64,000 nucleotides of DNA from Gabonibacter massiliensis (GCA_001487125.1 LN913012.1:415366-479365); one strand, 5' to 3'. Positions 8,004 to 17,964 are shown, counted from the stretch's first letter. Notes: generated by a model from the sequence alone, not told the origin. A program made the numbers and translations.

Positions 8004-9203
8004 ATGGTAAGAGATAAGCTTTTTTCAGCAGGGTTCTGTCATATCCTTGCTGCTAATTTTTTGCTGTTTTTTGCATTCTATTTGCTATTGCCCGTGTTGC
8101 CGTTCTATCTGAGGGAGGAGTTTATGGCTGGCAAATCCATGATCGGTTTTATTTTATCCTGTTACACGATAGCCTGTTTGACTATTCGTCCTTTTTCAGG
8201 GTATATGCTGGATACGTTTAGTCGTAAACCTTTATATCTGTTGTCATATTTTATTTTTACCTTGATTTTCGGGGGATATATGATAGCGACCGCTCTTTTT
8301 CTTTTCATTTTACTCCGGATTATTCACGGTCTGGCTTTCGGCATGGTTTCGGTGGCGGGTAATACGATCGTTATTGATATTCTTCCTTCTTCCCGGAGGG
8401 GGGAGGGATTAGGTTATTACGGTCTGGCCAATAATATCGCCATGAGTTTTGGGCCTATGGTCGGGTTATTTATGCATGGTCATTGTCCTTATGAGGTTAT
8501 TTTTGCCTGCTCTCTGATTTCCGGAGGATTAGGTTTTGTGATGGCGGGTTTGGTTAAAACTCCCTATAAACAGCCGGTTAAACGGGAGCCTCTTTCTCTC
8601 GATCGTTTCTTTTTAGTAAAAGGACTGCCTGCCGGGATTTCACTTCTGTTGCTTTCTATTCCTTATGGTATGACAACCAGTTACGTGGCCATGTATGCCG
8701 AAGAGATCGGCATTCAAGGTAATTCGGGACTCTATTTTACTTTTATGGCGGTCGGTTTGGCTGTTTCCCGGATTTTTTCAGGAAAACAGGTAGACAAGGG
8801 TCGGATTACACAGGTTATTTTATTAGGAATGTACTTGGCCGGTATAAGTCTTTTTGCCTTGGCTGCCTGCGAAGAGATGATGAAATGGAATGCCCGGGCG
8901 ACTTCTGGACTGTTTTTCTTTATTGCTTTTATGCAAGGGGTGTCGTTTGGGACGATGTTTCCGGCCTTCAATACCCTGTTCGTTAATTTGGCACCTAATA
9001 ATCAACGGGGCACGGCTACTTCCACCTATTTGACCAGTTGGGATGTGGGTATTGGAGTCGGGTTAATGTGTGGTGGTTCTATCGCTCAGGCTTTTAGAGG
9101 TTTTAGTCATGCCTATTTCTTCGGTGCCTGTCTGACGGTTCTTTCCCTTTTATTTTTCCAATTTAAAGCCGGACCGCATTTTAATCGCCATAAATTACGT
9201 TGA
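8004..9203 (+). CDS. MFS transporter
   Basis: A 399-residue protein with 12 predicted membrane helices. The MFS loop 2-3 signature appears as RPFSGYMLDTFSRKPLY (about 62-78), and the motif is repeated in the second half as SRIFSGKQVDKGR (about 253-265). Helix 5 contains LGYYGLANNIAMSFGP, similar to drug:proton antiporters of the AraJ/YfcJ type. It is an inner-membrane exporter or importer of a small molecule; the substrate cannot be read. It is followed after 46 bases by the DUF1573 lipoprotein and may be co-transcribed with it. Confidence 0.88.
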   Translation: MVRDKLFSAGFCHILAANFLLFFAFYLLLPVLPFYLREEFMAGKSMIGFILSCYTIACLTIRPFSGYMLDTFSRKPLYLLSYFIFTLIFGGYMIATALFLFILLRIIHGLAFGMVSVAGNTIVIDILPSSRRGEGLGYYGLANNIAMSFGPMVGLFMHGHCPYEVIFACSLISGGLGFVMAGLVKTPYKQPVKREPLSLDRFFLVKGLPAGISLLLLSIPYGMTTSYVAMYAEEIGIQGNSGLYFTFMAVGLAVSRIFSGKQVDKGRITQVILLGMYLAGISLFALAACEEMMKWNARATSGLFFFIAFMQGVSFGTMFPAFNTLFVNLAPNNQRGTATSTYLTSWDVGIGVGLMCGGSIAQAFRGFSHAYFFGACLTVLSLLFFQFKAGPHFNRHKLR

Positions 9204-9249
9204 GTGTTAGGGTAAAAATCTTATATTTGTCGGATAACGTTATTTCGGT

Positions 9250-10029
9250 ATGAGAAATTTTGTTTTTGTTTTAGTGGTAATATTTGCCGGATTAACGGCT
9301 TGTTCTTCGGGGAAACGTCCTGCCTGTGTAAGTCCGGTCGGCAAATTGTGTTTCAGTACGGATAAACTGGAACTGGGAGATATCTATTGGAACGAGGAGT
9401 ACCGGGATACGATTATTGTCCGTAATCCCACGGAGAAGACGATCCGTTTGGGGGGATGGGGATATACCGCGGGAGTGCAATGTAGGATGTCGGGAGGAAC
9501 TCTTCAGGAATGGCAGTCGGGTGATGCGGAAATTGCGGCACGGGGGCAGGATACCTTGCTTGTCGTTGTACAAATGACAAAAGATAGTCAATTGGGGTAT
9601 TTTTTTACCTTTTTACGTTTTTCAATCGATGGGGTGCTGGTAGATCCGAATCAGGGAGTTTCGCTTGAGGCGAATGTGATCGAACATTTTGATACGGTGT
9701 CGACAGGGAAATTGTCACTACCTAAAATTGTAGCGGATAAAAAGGAGGTCGATTTTGATACTATCGTTCAAGGCGAAAAGGTTGAGGCGGCCTTCGTGTT
9801 GAGAAACGAAGGAGATAAAGATTTGATTATACGTAAAATAGAAACGACTTGCGGGTGTACGGCAGCTGTTCCGGAAAAAAGGATAATCTCTCCGGGTGAA
9901 AACGTAAGAATGAATGTTGTTTTTGATTCAGAAGGCAGACGCGGAATGCAGCATAAAACCATCACCGTGATCTGTAACGATCCCCGGCATGCTTCATTAA
10001 AATTGGTTTTGAAGGGATATGTAAAATAA
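9250..10029 (+). CDS. DUF1573-domain lipoprotein
   Basis: A 259-residue protein with a lipoprotein signal peptide (MRNFVFVLVVIFAGLTAC, lipid cysteine at 18). The C-terminal half (about 155-258) is a typical DUF1573 immunoglobulin-like domain: the VDFDTIVQGEKVEAAFVLRN start and the TTCGCTAA motif with a downstream PGE. The N-terminal half (about 30-145) looks like a second, diverged copy (LGDIYWNEEYRDTIIVRN). DUF1573 domains are common in secreted and surface proteins of Bacteroidota and their function is not established. It precedes the ECF sigma gene on the same strand with a 108-bp gap. Confidence 0.85.
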   Translation: MRNFVFVLVVIFAGLTACSSGKRPACVSPVGKLCFSTDKLELGDIYWNEEYRDTIIVRNPTEKTIRLGGWGYTAGVQCRMSGGTLQEWQSGDAEIAARGQDTLLVVVQMTKDSQLGYFFTFLRFSIDGVLVDPNQGVSLEANVIEHFDTVSTGKLSLPKIVADKKEVDFDTIVQGEKVEAAFVLRNEGDKDLIIRKIETTCGCTAAVPEKRIISPGENVRMNVVFDSEGRRGMQHKTITVICNDPRHASLKLVLKGYVK

Positions 10030-10111
10030 TCTTTTTTATTGGATTGTTCTAATATTCGACTTGTTTGGTGTTTTATTCGTCTATTTTTATAAATAGCATT
10101 CGATTTTTTTT

Positions 10112-10119
10112 TATTTTTG
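10112..10119 (+). promoter_or_regulatory. -7 promoter element for the first ECF sigma gene
   Basis: TATTTTTG matches TAnnTTTG and lies 18 bases before the ATG at 10138. This supports that ATG over an upstream in-frame TTG at 10117, which overlaps the box. Confidence 0.45.
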
Positions 10120-10137
10120 CCCTATAGCGGTAAAACA

Positions 10138-10734
10138 ATGATCGATAACCTTCAATTTTTGCATGGAGTAAATCATAAGGAGGATGCGGCTTGGGAAGAG
10201 TTGTATCGTTATTATTATGCTCCTTTATGCAGTTATGCCGCTAAACTTACCGGAGATTCGGTTGCGGCCGAGGATATTGTTCAAAACGGTTTTATCAAAT
10301 TGTGGAATTCCTCTTTTGGTTTTTCGAATATAAAGGCGATTACTACTTATATGTATCGTTTCACTTATAACGGGGCGTTAAATTATATCCGGGATAAAAA
10401 GTCGTCTGATGCGATTCATAGAATATGGGTCGACCGACAGATCGTCGATGAGGAAAAAGGGAAGGAGATGGCGTTGGAGGAAGAGACTATTTCCCGTTTT
10501 TATGAGGTGTTGTCTCTGCTTTCGGGCCAACAAAAGGAAATTTTGTTCGGTGCTTTGGAGGGAGCTACCGTGAGAGAAATTGCGGAGAGATTATCTATTA
10601 GCGAAAATACGGTGAAAACACAAAAGAAGAGGGCTTACCAGGTCATTCGGGAGCATATGGGAAAAGTTTTTACATCCGTTCTCCTTTTGTTATTTGTAAG
10701 ATTAAGAAACGTTACGAACAATTATCTCTTCTGA
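10138..10734 (+). CDS. ECF RNA polymerase sigma factor (Bacteroidota FecI-like)
   Basis: A 198-residue sigma factor. Region 2 includes AEDIVQNGFIKLW. Region 4 is LSGQQKEILFGALEGATVREIAERLSISENTVKTQKKRA, a clear HTH. It is followed after 88 bases by a FecR-type anti-sigma and then SusC and SusD, the standard arrangement in which an outer-membrane receptor signals through FecR to release this sigma factor. It probably transcribes the downstream operon. I chose the ATG at 10138 because the alternative TTG lies inside the -7 box. Confidence 0.9.
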   Translation: MIDNLQFLHGVNHKEDAAWEELYRYYYAPLCSYAAKLTGDSVAAEDIVQNGFIKLWNSSFGFSNIKAITTYMYRFTYNGALNYIRDKKSSDAIHRIWVDRQIVDEEKGKEMALEEETISRFYEVLSLLSGQQKEILFGALEGATVREIAERLSISENTVKTQKKRAYQVIREHMGKVFTSVLLLLFVRLRNVTNNYLF

Positions 10735-10822
10735 TTCTAAAATAATAAATTACTTTTTTTGATTTTTTGTCACCCGTTTTTGCGTTCGGCGTGTTTGTTA
10801 GTATAATTTAAGTCATTTTGAG

Positions 10823-11986
10823 ATGAAATGGGAAGATATACATGCCAATTCTATACGAATCGTCGGTTGCTTGATAGACCGATTGAGAGAGCATAAAGCA
10901 GAGGAAAACTATCCTGATAATGTTCGGGATGTTGCGGAACATTTGAAGGTTCGGAAATTTTTTGAAAGAGAATATGCGGCAAGACAACGGTATGATTACA
11001 GGAAAGCCTGTCGTAATTTAAAAGTCCGGTCGAAAAAAAGGTATATGAAACGTGTAATTGTCGGAAGTGTTGCTGCTGCTTGTTTTATTGTTTTAGGTGT
11101 ACTGGCGTTGGTTTCCGTGCCCGAAAAAAAGAGGTCTGCGTTGAGACGGGCGGAACAGCGGTTCTATTCTCCGGTAAAACCTGGGGAGAGAAAGGCCGTT
11201 TTAACTCTGTCCGGAGGGGATTGCGTAGAGTTGGGTAAGAGTTTTTATCAATTTAGGGAAAAAGGAGGGGTCTCCGTCGTCGTTGATTCGACAGGGGTCG
11301 TTTACGGGGAACTCCCTCGTTTGACGGAAATAGATGCCCATTCTTATAATAGCTTGTATGTTCCCCGGGGAGGAGAGTATTATGTTACCTTGGTTGATGG
11401 AACACAAGTATGGATGAATGCGGATACCCGTCTTCGCTATCCTGTTGTTTTTACCGGGAATCAGCGGGTGGTTGAGTTAACAGGAGAGGCTTTTTTCGAA
11501 GTGGTTTCCGATTCGACTTCACCGTTTATCGTGAAAACGGGTATCGGGGAGGTGCGAGTGTATGGGACTCGGTTCAATTTGAAGTGTTACGGGGAAGAGC
11601 ACCGGATTGCCGCTACCTTGGTCGAGGGAGCCATCTCTTTTTCAAACGAACGGATCGGGGAGGTAAAGCTTGTTCCTGCCGAACAGTTGAGTTATAGGGA
11701 GGGAGAAAGTGTAGCGGACATTCGTAAAGTAAAGGTTCAAAACTATGTGTCGTGGAGGCAGAATTTGCTCTCTTTTGAAAATGAAACTTTGGAGGAGATA
11801 GTGAAAACCTTGTCTCGCTGGTATGATGTTGACATTGTGTTTGAGGATGAGCAATTGAAACAGCTGGTGTTTAGTGGAAATTTGGATAAATACAGTCGCA
11901 TCGAAATCTTTTTTCAGTTTTTCGAGGCCGGAGCGAACGTGCGTTTCGAATGGGTCGGAAATAGGATAAAGGTCGGGAAAAAATAA
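10823..11986 (+). CDS. FecR-family anti-sigma factor / transmembrane regulator
   Basis: A 387-residue protein. A short cytoplasmic anti-sigma region (about 1-75) is followed by one membrane helix (about 77-99, VIVGSVAAACFIVLGVLALV). The periplasmic FecR domain contains VPRGGEYYVTLVDGTQVWMNADTRLRYP and GEAFFEV (about 180-230). The C-terminal domain, from about 300, resembles the secretin/TonB short-N-like fold (SFENETLEEIVKTLSRWYDVDIVF). It should receive the signal from the N-terminal extension of the SusC encoded next and control the upstream sigma factor. Confidence 0.9.
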   Translation: MKWEDIHANSIRIVGCLIDRLREHKAEENYPDNVRDVAEHLKVRKFFEREYAARQRYDYRKACRNLKVRSKKRYMKRVIVGSVAAACFIVLGVLALVSVPEKKRSALRRAEQRFYSPVKPGERKAVLTLSGGDCVELGKSFYQFREKGGVSVVVDSTGVVYGELPRLTEIDAHSYNSLYVPRGGEYYVTLVDGTQVWMNADTRLRYPVVFTGNQRVVELTGEAFFEVVSDSTSPFIVKTGIGEVRVYGTRFNLKCYGEEHRIAATLVEGAISFSNERIGEVKLVPAEQLSYREGESVADIRKVKVQNYVSWRQNLLSFENETLEEIVKTLSRWYDVDIVFEDEQLKQLVFSGNLDKYSRIEIFFQFFEAGANVRFEWVGNRIKVGKK

Positions 11987-11992
11987 AAAACA

Positions 11993-12034
11993 GAGGATAC
12001 GAATCCCAAGCTACCAACTTTGTTTCGCATCCTC
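11993..12034 (+). promoter_or_regulatory. Hairpin in the FecR-SusC intergenic region (first operon)
   Basis: GAGGATACGAA (11993-12003) pairs with TTCGCATCCTC (12024-12034) with one mismatch. It lies between the anti-sigma stop and the SusC start. A comparable hairpin lies at the same place in the second operon. A role as attenuator or RNA-processing site is inference. Confidence 0.45.
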
Positions 12035-12063
12035 CTTTATTACATATCTTAAAAACATGTAAC

Positions 12064-15000
12064 ATGAATGACAAATTTATGAAAAAAAATTTACCGGATC
12101 GATGGAAATTGCCGGCTAAATGGAAAAAAACAATTTTAGTGATGAAATTGAGTCTTATTCTGATGGTATGGTTGACGATTTCGACATCGGCTGCCGTCTA
12201 TTCCCAACACGAGACCGTAACCCTCGATGTAAAGTCTTCCACGTTGATCGAAGTATTGACCCGGATTAAGGATCAAACGGGAGTAAGGATTCTCTATAAC
12301 GTGAGCGGTCTTCGCGGAATTACCTGTAAGGATATCGTTTTGAAAGATGTACCTGTTGAAGATGCGTTGCGACGAGTTTTGTCGGGTACGGCCTTCGATT
12401 ACGAGCAAATTGAAGGAGTATTTGTTATCAAGGCTGTTGCAAAAGATGAAAAAAAGTCGGTTACGATCCGGGGGTGGGTACGGGATAAAAAGGAGGAATT
12501 TTTGCCGGGAGTGACGGTAAGACTCCTCGGTACGAGTTTGGGAACGTCGACGGATACGAAGGGGTGGTTTGCCATCACCTTACCCGTTTTGAAAGGAACG
12601 TTGGAGTTCTCTTTTATCGGTTATAAGAAACAGAAAGTCGATTTCACTGAAAAAACCGATACGCTTCGCGTTGTTATGGAAGAGGATGTGGCAGCCTTGG
12701 AAGAAGTGGTGGTTCGGGCTTACGGAACGCAGAATAAAAGGGAGGTCATAGGGGCGATCTCTTCCGTGAAGGCTGAGGAGATGAAGGAATTACCGACGGC
12801 CAGTATCGTGAATATGTTGCAGGGACGTTTGGCGGGAGTCAATATCATTCAACAATCTGGAGCACCGGGCAGTGCTTCGGTTATTGCCGTGCGGGGGTTT
12901 AATTCTTTGTTGGTCGACGGGGCCAGTGACGGACAACCTTTGTGGGTCGTCGATGGGGTCCCGATGCACTCCTTTGTTTCACCCGTTACGGGAACGAATA
13001 CGTTGGCCGATTTGGATCCGGCCATGATTGAATCCGTGGAGGTGTTGAAAGATGCTGCTGCCGCCTCTATTTACGGTTCCCGGGCCGGCAACGGGGTCAT
13101 CTTGATCACGACTAAAAAAGGGAAGGCCGGTACGACCAAATTTGCGGCGAATATCTCTTATTCTGTTTCTCAGGTACAGGAGTATCCGTTACAGATAGGC
13201 GGTCGTATGGAGCGATGGTTTCGTAATCAGGTAATGCGAAATAGGCTGGCAACCGGTTATGATTGGAATAAACAATTGACGTATTATCCTTCTTCTTACG
13301 AATCGGTGTATTTAAGCGGAGGAACTTATGACGGATGGTGGGTAGACGGTAGACCGGATCTTTTGGGTAACCCCGTATTGCAGGATAGTTTGAATCCGTT
13401 TTATAATAATTCGACCAATTGGTGGAAACATATTTTCCGTACCGCAAAAGTAGTCAATGCCAATTTACAGGTTTCCGGCGGATCGGAACGGTTTCAGTAT
13501 ATGATCGGGGCCGGATGGTACGACGAAAAAGGAATCATGCTGAATTCCGACTATGCGCGGGCCAATATGTTGATCAATCTGCAAACCCAACCGACGAAAA
13601 AAATACGGGTGGATGCCCGGGTGATGCTTTCCTACGTGGATCGTAGTATCAGCAGGGATGACGGGATGGGAGGAACGAGACGGTACGAGGGGATTACCGT
13701 AGATCCGTCGAAACAGAGTACGACTCTTCCGAACGATGGGTTGGCGGAGGATGAACTATTGAAAAATATCAATCTACAGAGAGACAGAACAGATGATTAC
13801 CGGGCTATGGCCAGCATGTTGGTACAGTATAACGTTTGGAAAGGGATAACCTTATCGGCTTCTGGGAGTGTGGATTATGCCCAAGGAAATAAAAATCAGT
13901 TTAAACCTTCCGTATTGAATCCGGGTGAGAAAGAGAACATATCGGATGGCTCGATCGGGAGAGCGGTCCGGTTGGAAACGGAAGAGTTGCTGCATTGGAG
14001 AGAGAGCATCAACGAGACACATAATTTCGATCTTTTAATAGGTTTGAACGTAAACAAAGAGCAACAATTTCTGATCGCCGGGTTCGGGAAGCGGGGTTCA
14101 AGTGATAAGATCTATTATTATTCGCCTCCTTATAATCCTATATTCAATTATGGAACCGAAACAAATCCCGACTGGAGAGCAACGACTTCCTATAATTCGG
14201 ATTTCAGGGAAAAGACCATGGTCAGTTATTTCGGGCGTTTAGGGTATCATTACAAACAACGTTACTTGGTCGAGATCGGTTTCCGCCGGGATGGATCTTC
14301 CACTTTTGGCGAGAATCACCGTTGGGCCAATTTCCCCTCTTTTGCTCTGGGATGGGCCTTTTCGGAAGAACCTTTTATGCGGTGGGCCTATTGGTTAAAC
14401 TGGGGAAAACTGCGCGGCAGCTACGGGACTTCCGGACAAATATTCACCAGTGAGTATATGGCTTACGGTTTATTTGTGGCAGGTGCTTCATTTAACGGTA
14501 ATCCTTCCGTAATTCAAAGTAAGCCCGTTAGTCCTAATTTGACTTGGGAAAAATCCAGTCAGTACAATATCGGTTTGGATTTGGATATGTTCGATTACCG
14601 GTTGAGCGTGAAAATGGATTACTATTTTAAGTATACCAGCTCCCTTTTATACAAAGTAATCCTTCCCGGTACTTTATGGGGTGCGGAAGATCGGGATGAG
14701 AATGCGATGGAGGTCTCTAACGAGGGAATCGAATTGGAGTTGTTAGCGCATATTTTGCGATCCAGCAAATTGGGATGGCGTATGAAGCTGAATGTTTCCA
14801 GGGATTGGAGTCGTTTGGAAAAGACCTATACCGGTAAAGATATCGGGGGAGGATTTAACGGTTTTGTAATCGGACGTCCTTTGGGATCTATTTACGCTTT
14901 TAACGATACGGGGTATTACCAGAACGAGGGAGAGGTACCCGTTTATACCGATATTAAAGGAAATAAATTGTTTTTAGGTGGCGTCGGAGCTTATACGGGA

Positions 15001-15570
15001 GTCAGCGGTTTGCTCGGTACCCAACGGATCTCTGATGCGAGCGGAGATTATGATATACAGCCGAAGGATATGTATTATTTGGGATCGGCTTTGCCCTTAG
15101 TGTATGGTGGGTGGGTAAACGAGTTGACCTATAAAGATTTCGATCTGAATATTTTATTCAATTATTCCTTGGGGCGCAAGATGATCAATATGCGAAATGT
15201 TTCTTTGTCTGGTACGGATGGACCCGTGTTTGCGGATGTAAGGAAACTGACTTTCTGGCAGAAAGAAGGAGATCAAACGGATATGCCGGCGATAGGTCGT
15301 CCGTATTATCCCCAGGTACGTTCTAAAATAGAGCAGGTAAATTTGTTTAGTTTGAAACAGTTGACCATAGGATATAATATGCCTAAAAAAGTGATGAAAA
15401 AGATCGGTTTTTCCGGGGCCCGCTTTTTTGCTACCGGCGAAAATCTGTTCTATTGGAGTAATTACTCCGGGGGGAATCCGGAAGTGGTGGATATTTATAG
15501 CGGATTGGATGGCGGGACGGCTTATCCTTTACCTCGAAAATGGACTTTAGGTTTAACGCTTAATTTTTAA
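12064..15570 (+). CDS. SusC/RagA-family TonB-dependent outer-membrane receptor with STN domain
   Basis: An 1168-residue protein. A signal peptide (about 25-47) is followed by an STN domain (about 50-105, VTLDVKSSTLIEVLTRI) that talks to FecR, a carboxypeptidase-D regulatory-like domain (about 133-216, including LPGVTVRLLGTSLGTSTDTKG), a plug (about 225-350, with the SusC signature VEVLKDAAAASIYGSRAGNGVILITT) and a long beta-barrel ending TLGLTLNF. It imports a ligand captured with the SusD partner encoded 3 bases downstream. The STN domain marks it as a signalling receptor for the upstream sigma/anti-sigma pair. The ligand is unknown. Confidence 0.95.
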   Translation: MNDKFMKKNLPDRWKLPAKWKKTILVMKLSLILMVWLTISTSAAVYSQHETVTLDVKSSTLIEVLTRIKDQTGVRILYNVSGLRGITCKDIVLKDVPVEDALRRVLSGTAFDYEQIEGVFVIKAVAKDEKKSVTIRGWVRDKKEEFLPGVTVRLLGTSLGTSTDTKGWFAITLPVLKGTLEFSFIGYKKQKVDFTEKTDTLRVVMEEDVAALEEVVVRAYGTQNKREVIGAISSVKAEEMKELPTASIVNMLQGRLAGVNIIQQSGAPGSASVIAVRGFNSLLVDGASDGQPLWVVDGVPMHSFVSPVTGTNTLADLDPAMIESVEVLKDAAAASIYGSRAGNGVILITTKKGKAGTTKFAANISYSVSQVQEYPLQIGGRMERWFRNQVMRNRLATGYDWNKQLTYYPSSYESVYLSGGTYDGWWVDGRPDLLGNPVLQDSLNPFYNNSTNWWKHIFRTAKVVNANLQVSGGSERFQYMIGAGWYDEKGIMLNSDYARANMLINLQTQPTKKIRVDARVMLSYVDRSISRDDGMGGTRRYEGITVDPSKQSTTLPNDGLAEDELLKNINLQRDRTDDYRAMASMLVQYNVWKGITLSASGSVDYAQGNKNQFKPSVLNPGEKENISDGSIGRAVRLETEELLHWRESINETHNFDLLIGLNVNKEQQFLIAGFGKRGSSDKIYYYSPPYNPIFNYGTETNPDWRATTSYNSDFREKTMVSYFGRLGYHYKQRYLVEIGFRRDGSSTFGENHRWANFPSFALGWAFSEEPFMRWAYWLNWGKLRGSYGTSGQIFTSEYMAYGLFVAGASFNGNPSVIQSKPVSPNLTWEKSSQYNIGLDLDMFDYRLSVKMDYYFKYTSSLLYKVILPGTLWGAEDRDENAMEVSNEGIELELLAHILRSSKLGWRMKLNVSRDWSRLEKTYTGKDIGGGFNGFVIGRPLGSIYAFNDTGYYQNEGEVPVYTDIKGNKLFLGGVGAYTGVSGLLGTQRISDASGDYDIQPKDMYYLGSALPLVYGGWVNELTYKDFDLNILFNYSLGRKMINMRNVSLSGTDGPVFADVRKLTFWQKEGDQTDMPAIGRPYYPQVRSKIEQVNLFSLKQLTIGYNMPKKVMKKIGFSGARFFATGENLFYWSNYSGGNPEVVDIYSGLDGGTAYPLPRKWTLGLTLNF

Positions 15571-15573
15571 TAC

Positions 15574-17319
15574 ATGATGAAAAAATACATAGGGATCGGA
15601 TTGATCGTGCTCTCTTGCTGTTGGGGGTGCACGGGGATGTTAGACGTGAGACCGGAAAATTCCGTCACCTTCAACAATTATTTTGATTCGGAACAGGATG
15701 CTGAATTTTTGTTAAATGCCCTGATGGATCAGGTAAGAACCTGTTTGCTAGGTGGTCCCGGATTTCATGCGGTTGCGGGAGCTATTATGGATACTACCAG
15801 TTTCCCGGATTATTACAATGCTTTGAATTTGCGTCCGGATACTTATAAAAATTCTGTATGGACTCCTTTTTACTACGCGATTGATAAGGCGGATTTAATA
15901 CTGAATAACGCACATCGTTTCCCGTTTTCTCAAGATAAATTAAAACCTTATTTGTTACAATGCTATTTTGCGAAAGCACTCTGTTATTTTTTTCTGGCAC
16001 GGGATTGGGGTGAGGTGCCTATTATCATGGGAGAAAAATATACTCCGTTGGCTAAAAGTTCTGTTGCGGAGGTACTGAAGGAAGCCGAAGAGTTAGCGTT
16101 GAAAGCCATGGATTTACCGATTTTTGAAGAGTTGAAGGATTATGCCGGAAATTCCCGTACTTTGAAACAATATGGATCGAAAGGAGCTGTCGCCGCTTTA
16201 TTGGCTCATATTTGTGCCTGGCGGGCAGGAGTTTTAAACGAACCTGAATATTGGGAAAAAGCGGAAGAGTATTGTTCCATGATCATTGACGGAAAGGTTG
16301 GTTTTTATGACTTGGAGTCGAATCCCGAACTCGTGGCGGAGAGAACGATGTATCGCAACAGCAAAGAGAGTATTTTTGAGATATTCCGTTCCGTACAGGA
16401 AGGAATCAACCGTGCTCCTTATTTCGGTACGCAGTATGTCGGTTGGCCGGTTCGTTTGGATCGGGAGACTGAACCGAATTGGGTTTTTTATGCGGAAATT
16501 TTTAAAACGACCGTGAACGATATGTATGATTGGGAAGATTTACGCCGTGATAGTTGGTTTTGGGCATTGGATGCGGATACGATTTATTTGAAACGTGTTG
16601 ACGGCAAAATCGAAGCACATTATTCCGGGGAAGGAGACGTGAACGAAAAACCTTTCTTTAAAATTAACTTGGCTTCGTTAGGAGGGAAATACCGGGTGCT
16701 TGCCCGGGCTTCGGATACGATTGGAGGTTCGCAAGATTCAACGGATTGGCCGGATTGGCCCCAGGATTCGATACCGAACGATACCTCTTCCACGGATACC
16801 TTGCCGTCCGATATCATTCGATTATATGACAACAGAATGATCGAAAAGGCATTCGTAAACAAATTTCGTACTCCCTATTACAAACAGAATGATTATGAGG
16901 CCGAACCAATATTCAGCGGGTTAGATATGAATAAGGTAATCTGGAGATTGGCTGATATCATATTGTTAAGGGCTGAATGTAGGGCTCGGCAGGGAAAATC
17001 CGGTGCGGTCGAGGATTTGAACCGGATACGAGAACGGGCATACGGAAATCGAAATCACGACTATTCGCTTGCGGAAGGAGATTTGCAATATGCTGTTTTC
17101 AAAGAGCGGGAAAAAGAGCTGATTTTTGAGGATCATCGCTATTATGATGCGGTGCGAAACGGTTGGGATTACGTTCGGCGGGAGTTATCAGGAACGTATA
17201 GAAGGTTGACGGATGAAGAGTTGAAAGACGGCGCACTTTATTATCCCGTGTTTGGCGGAGCTTTCGTGAACAATAATTTGATGCGACAGAATACGTACTG
17301 GAATAAATTGATACAGTAA
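15574..17319 (+). CDS. SusD/RagB-family nutrient-binding outer-membrane lipoprotein
   Basis: A 581-residue protein with a lipoprotein signal (IVLSCCWGC). The SusD N-terminal and TPR regions are visible (AKALCYFFLARDWGEVPIIMGEKY, about 134-156), and the C-terminal RagB region has IWRLADIILLRAECRARQGK. It caps the SusC barrel at the cell surface. An acidic/Ser/Thr-rich insertion at about 390-415 (TDWPDWPQDSIPNDTSS) is not typical and may be a flexible surface loop. It lies between SusC and the FAS1-like lipoprotein with gaps of 3 and 6 bases, so it is clearly in the same operon. Confidence 0.93.
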   Translation: MMKKYIGIGLIVLSCCWGCTGMLDVRPENSVTFNNYFDSEQDAEFLLNALMDQVRTCLLGGPGFHAVAGAIMDTTSFPDYYNALNLRPDTYKNSVWTPFYYAIDKADLILNNAHRFPFSQDKLKPYLLQCYFAKALCYFFLARDWGEVPIIMGEKYTPLAKSSVAEVLKEAEELALKAMDLPIFEELKDYAGNSRTLKQYGSKGAVAALLAHICAWRAGVLNEPEYWEKAEEYCSMIIDGKVGFYDLESNPELVAERTMYRNSKESIFEIFRSVQEGINRAPYFGTQYVGWPVRLDRETEPNWVFYAEIFKTTVNDMYDWEDLRRDSWFWALDADTIYLKRVDGKIEAHYSGEGDVNEKPFFKINLASLGGKYRVLARASDTIGGSQDSTDWPDWPQDSIPNDTSSTDTLPSDIIRLYDNRMIEKAFVNKFRTPYYKQNDYEAEPIFSGLDMNKVIWRLADIILLRAECRARQGKSGAVEDLNRIRERAYGNRNHDYSLAEGDLQYAVFKEREKELIFEDHRYYDAVRNGWDYVRRELSGTYRRLTDEELKDGALYYPVFGGAFVNNNLMRQNTYWNKLIQ

Positions 17320-17325
17320 TAAATT

Positions 17326-17964
17326 ATGAAAAAGATATATCGTTTGTTAGGATTAATAAGTGTTGTTATATTGATGGCCTCCTGCCTGAAGGATAATTAT
17401 ATCGACACGGGATTGAGTAACGGGCGTTTTAACGGAAGCCTGTTGGAGTATATGGAAGCGAATGCTTATGATTGGGATTCCACAGTACTTTTAGTTCGTC
17501 GTGCAGGACCTCGTGTGGTTCGTATTTTCGAGGGAAAAGACCCTGAGTTTCCGGAGATTACTTTTTTAGGTCCGACCAATCACTCCGTTCGCCGGTATTT
17601 AATACAAAATGGGTATGAGCAGATATCCGATTTGGATCCGCAATGGTGTGAAGACGTGTTATTAAAGCATTTGCTTAAGGGAAAGATCTATTTGGACGAT
17701 ATTCCGGCGGGACGTCCCACGGAGCGGGGAGAACCTATAGGAGTTGGAACCGGAGGAGAGGATTACACAACGCTAAGCGGCCAGACCGTGTGGTTGTTTA
17801 CGATCCGTGGTACGTATGGCGGTTTGCCGGAAAAAGGAGCGAAGCAGATACAGGGATTCACGATTTACAGTTGGAAACGTATTTTTATAGCCTCCAGCAA
17901 TATAGAACCGGATCATTGCGTGGTGCACTCTCTTTATTACGGTTTTACTTTAGGAGATATGTAA
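17326..17964 (+). CDS. FAS1 (fasciclin)-like lipoprotein of the Sus locus
   Basis: A 212-residue protein with a lipoprotein signal (VVILMASC, cysteine about 20). It carries a FAS1-like region: LLEYMEANAYDWDSTVLLVRRAG, then ITFLGPTNHSVRRYLIQNG and LKHLLKGKIYLDDIP, where the LGPTN segment corresponds to the FAS1 'APTN' motif. FAS1 domains are adhesion/ligand-binding folds that in Bacteroidota are often encoded beside SusC/SusD as surface-exposed accessory binders. It has no catalytic motif and is co-transcribed with SusD. Confidence 0.75.
   Translation: MKKIYRLLGLISVVILMASCLKDNYIDTGLSNGRFNGSLLEYMEANAYDWDSTVLLVRRAGPRVVRIFEGKDPEFPEITFLGPTNHSVRRYLIQNGYEQISDLDPQWCEDVLLKHLLKGKIYLDDIPAGRPTERGEPIGVGTGGEDYTTLSGQTVWLFTIRGTYGGLPEKGAKQIQGFTIYSWKRIFIASSNIEPDHCVVHSLYYGFTLGDM

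Noticed and set aside
10117..10137. Upstream TTG start for the first ECF sigma gene
   Set aside because: The TTG lies inside the TAnnTTTG -7 box at 10112-10119, so it is probably not transcribed as coding sequence. The ATG at 10138 fits.
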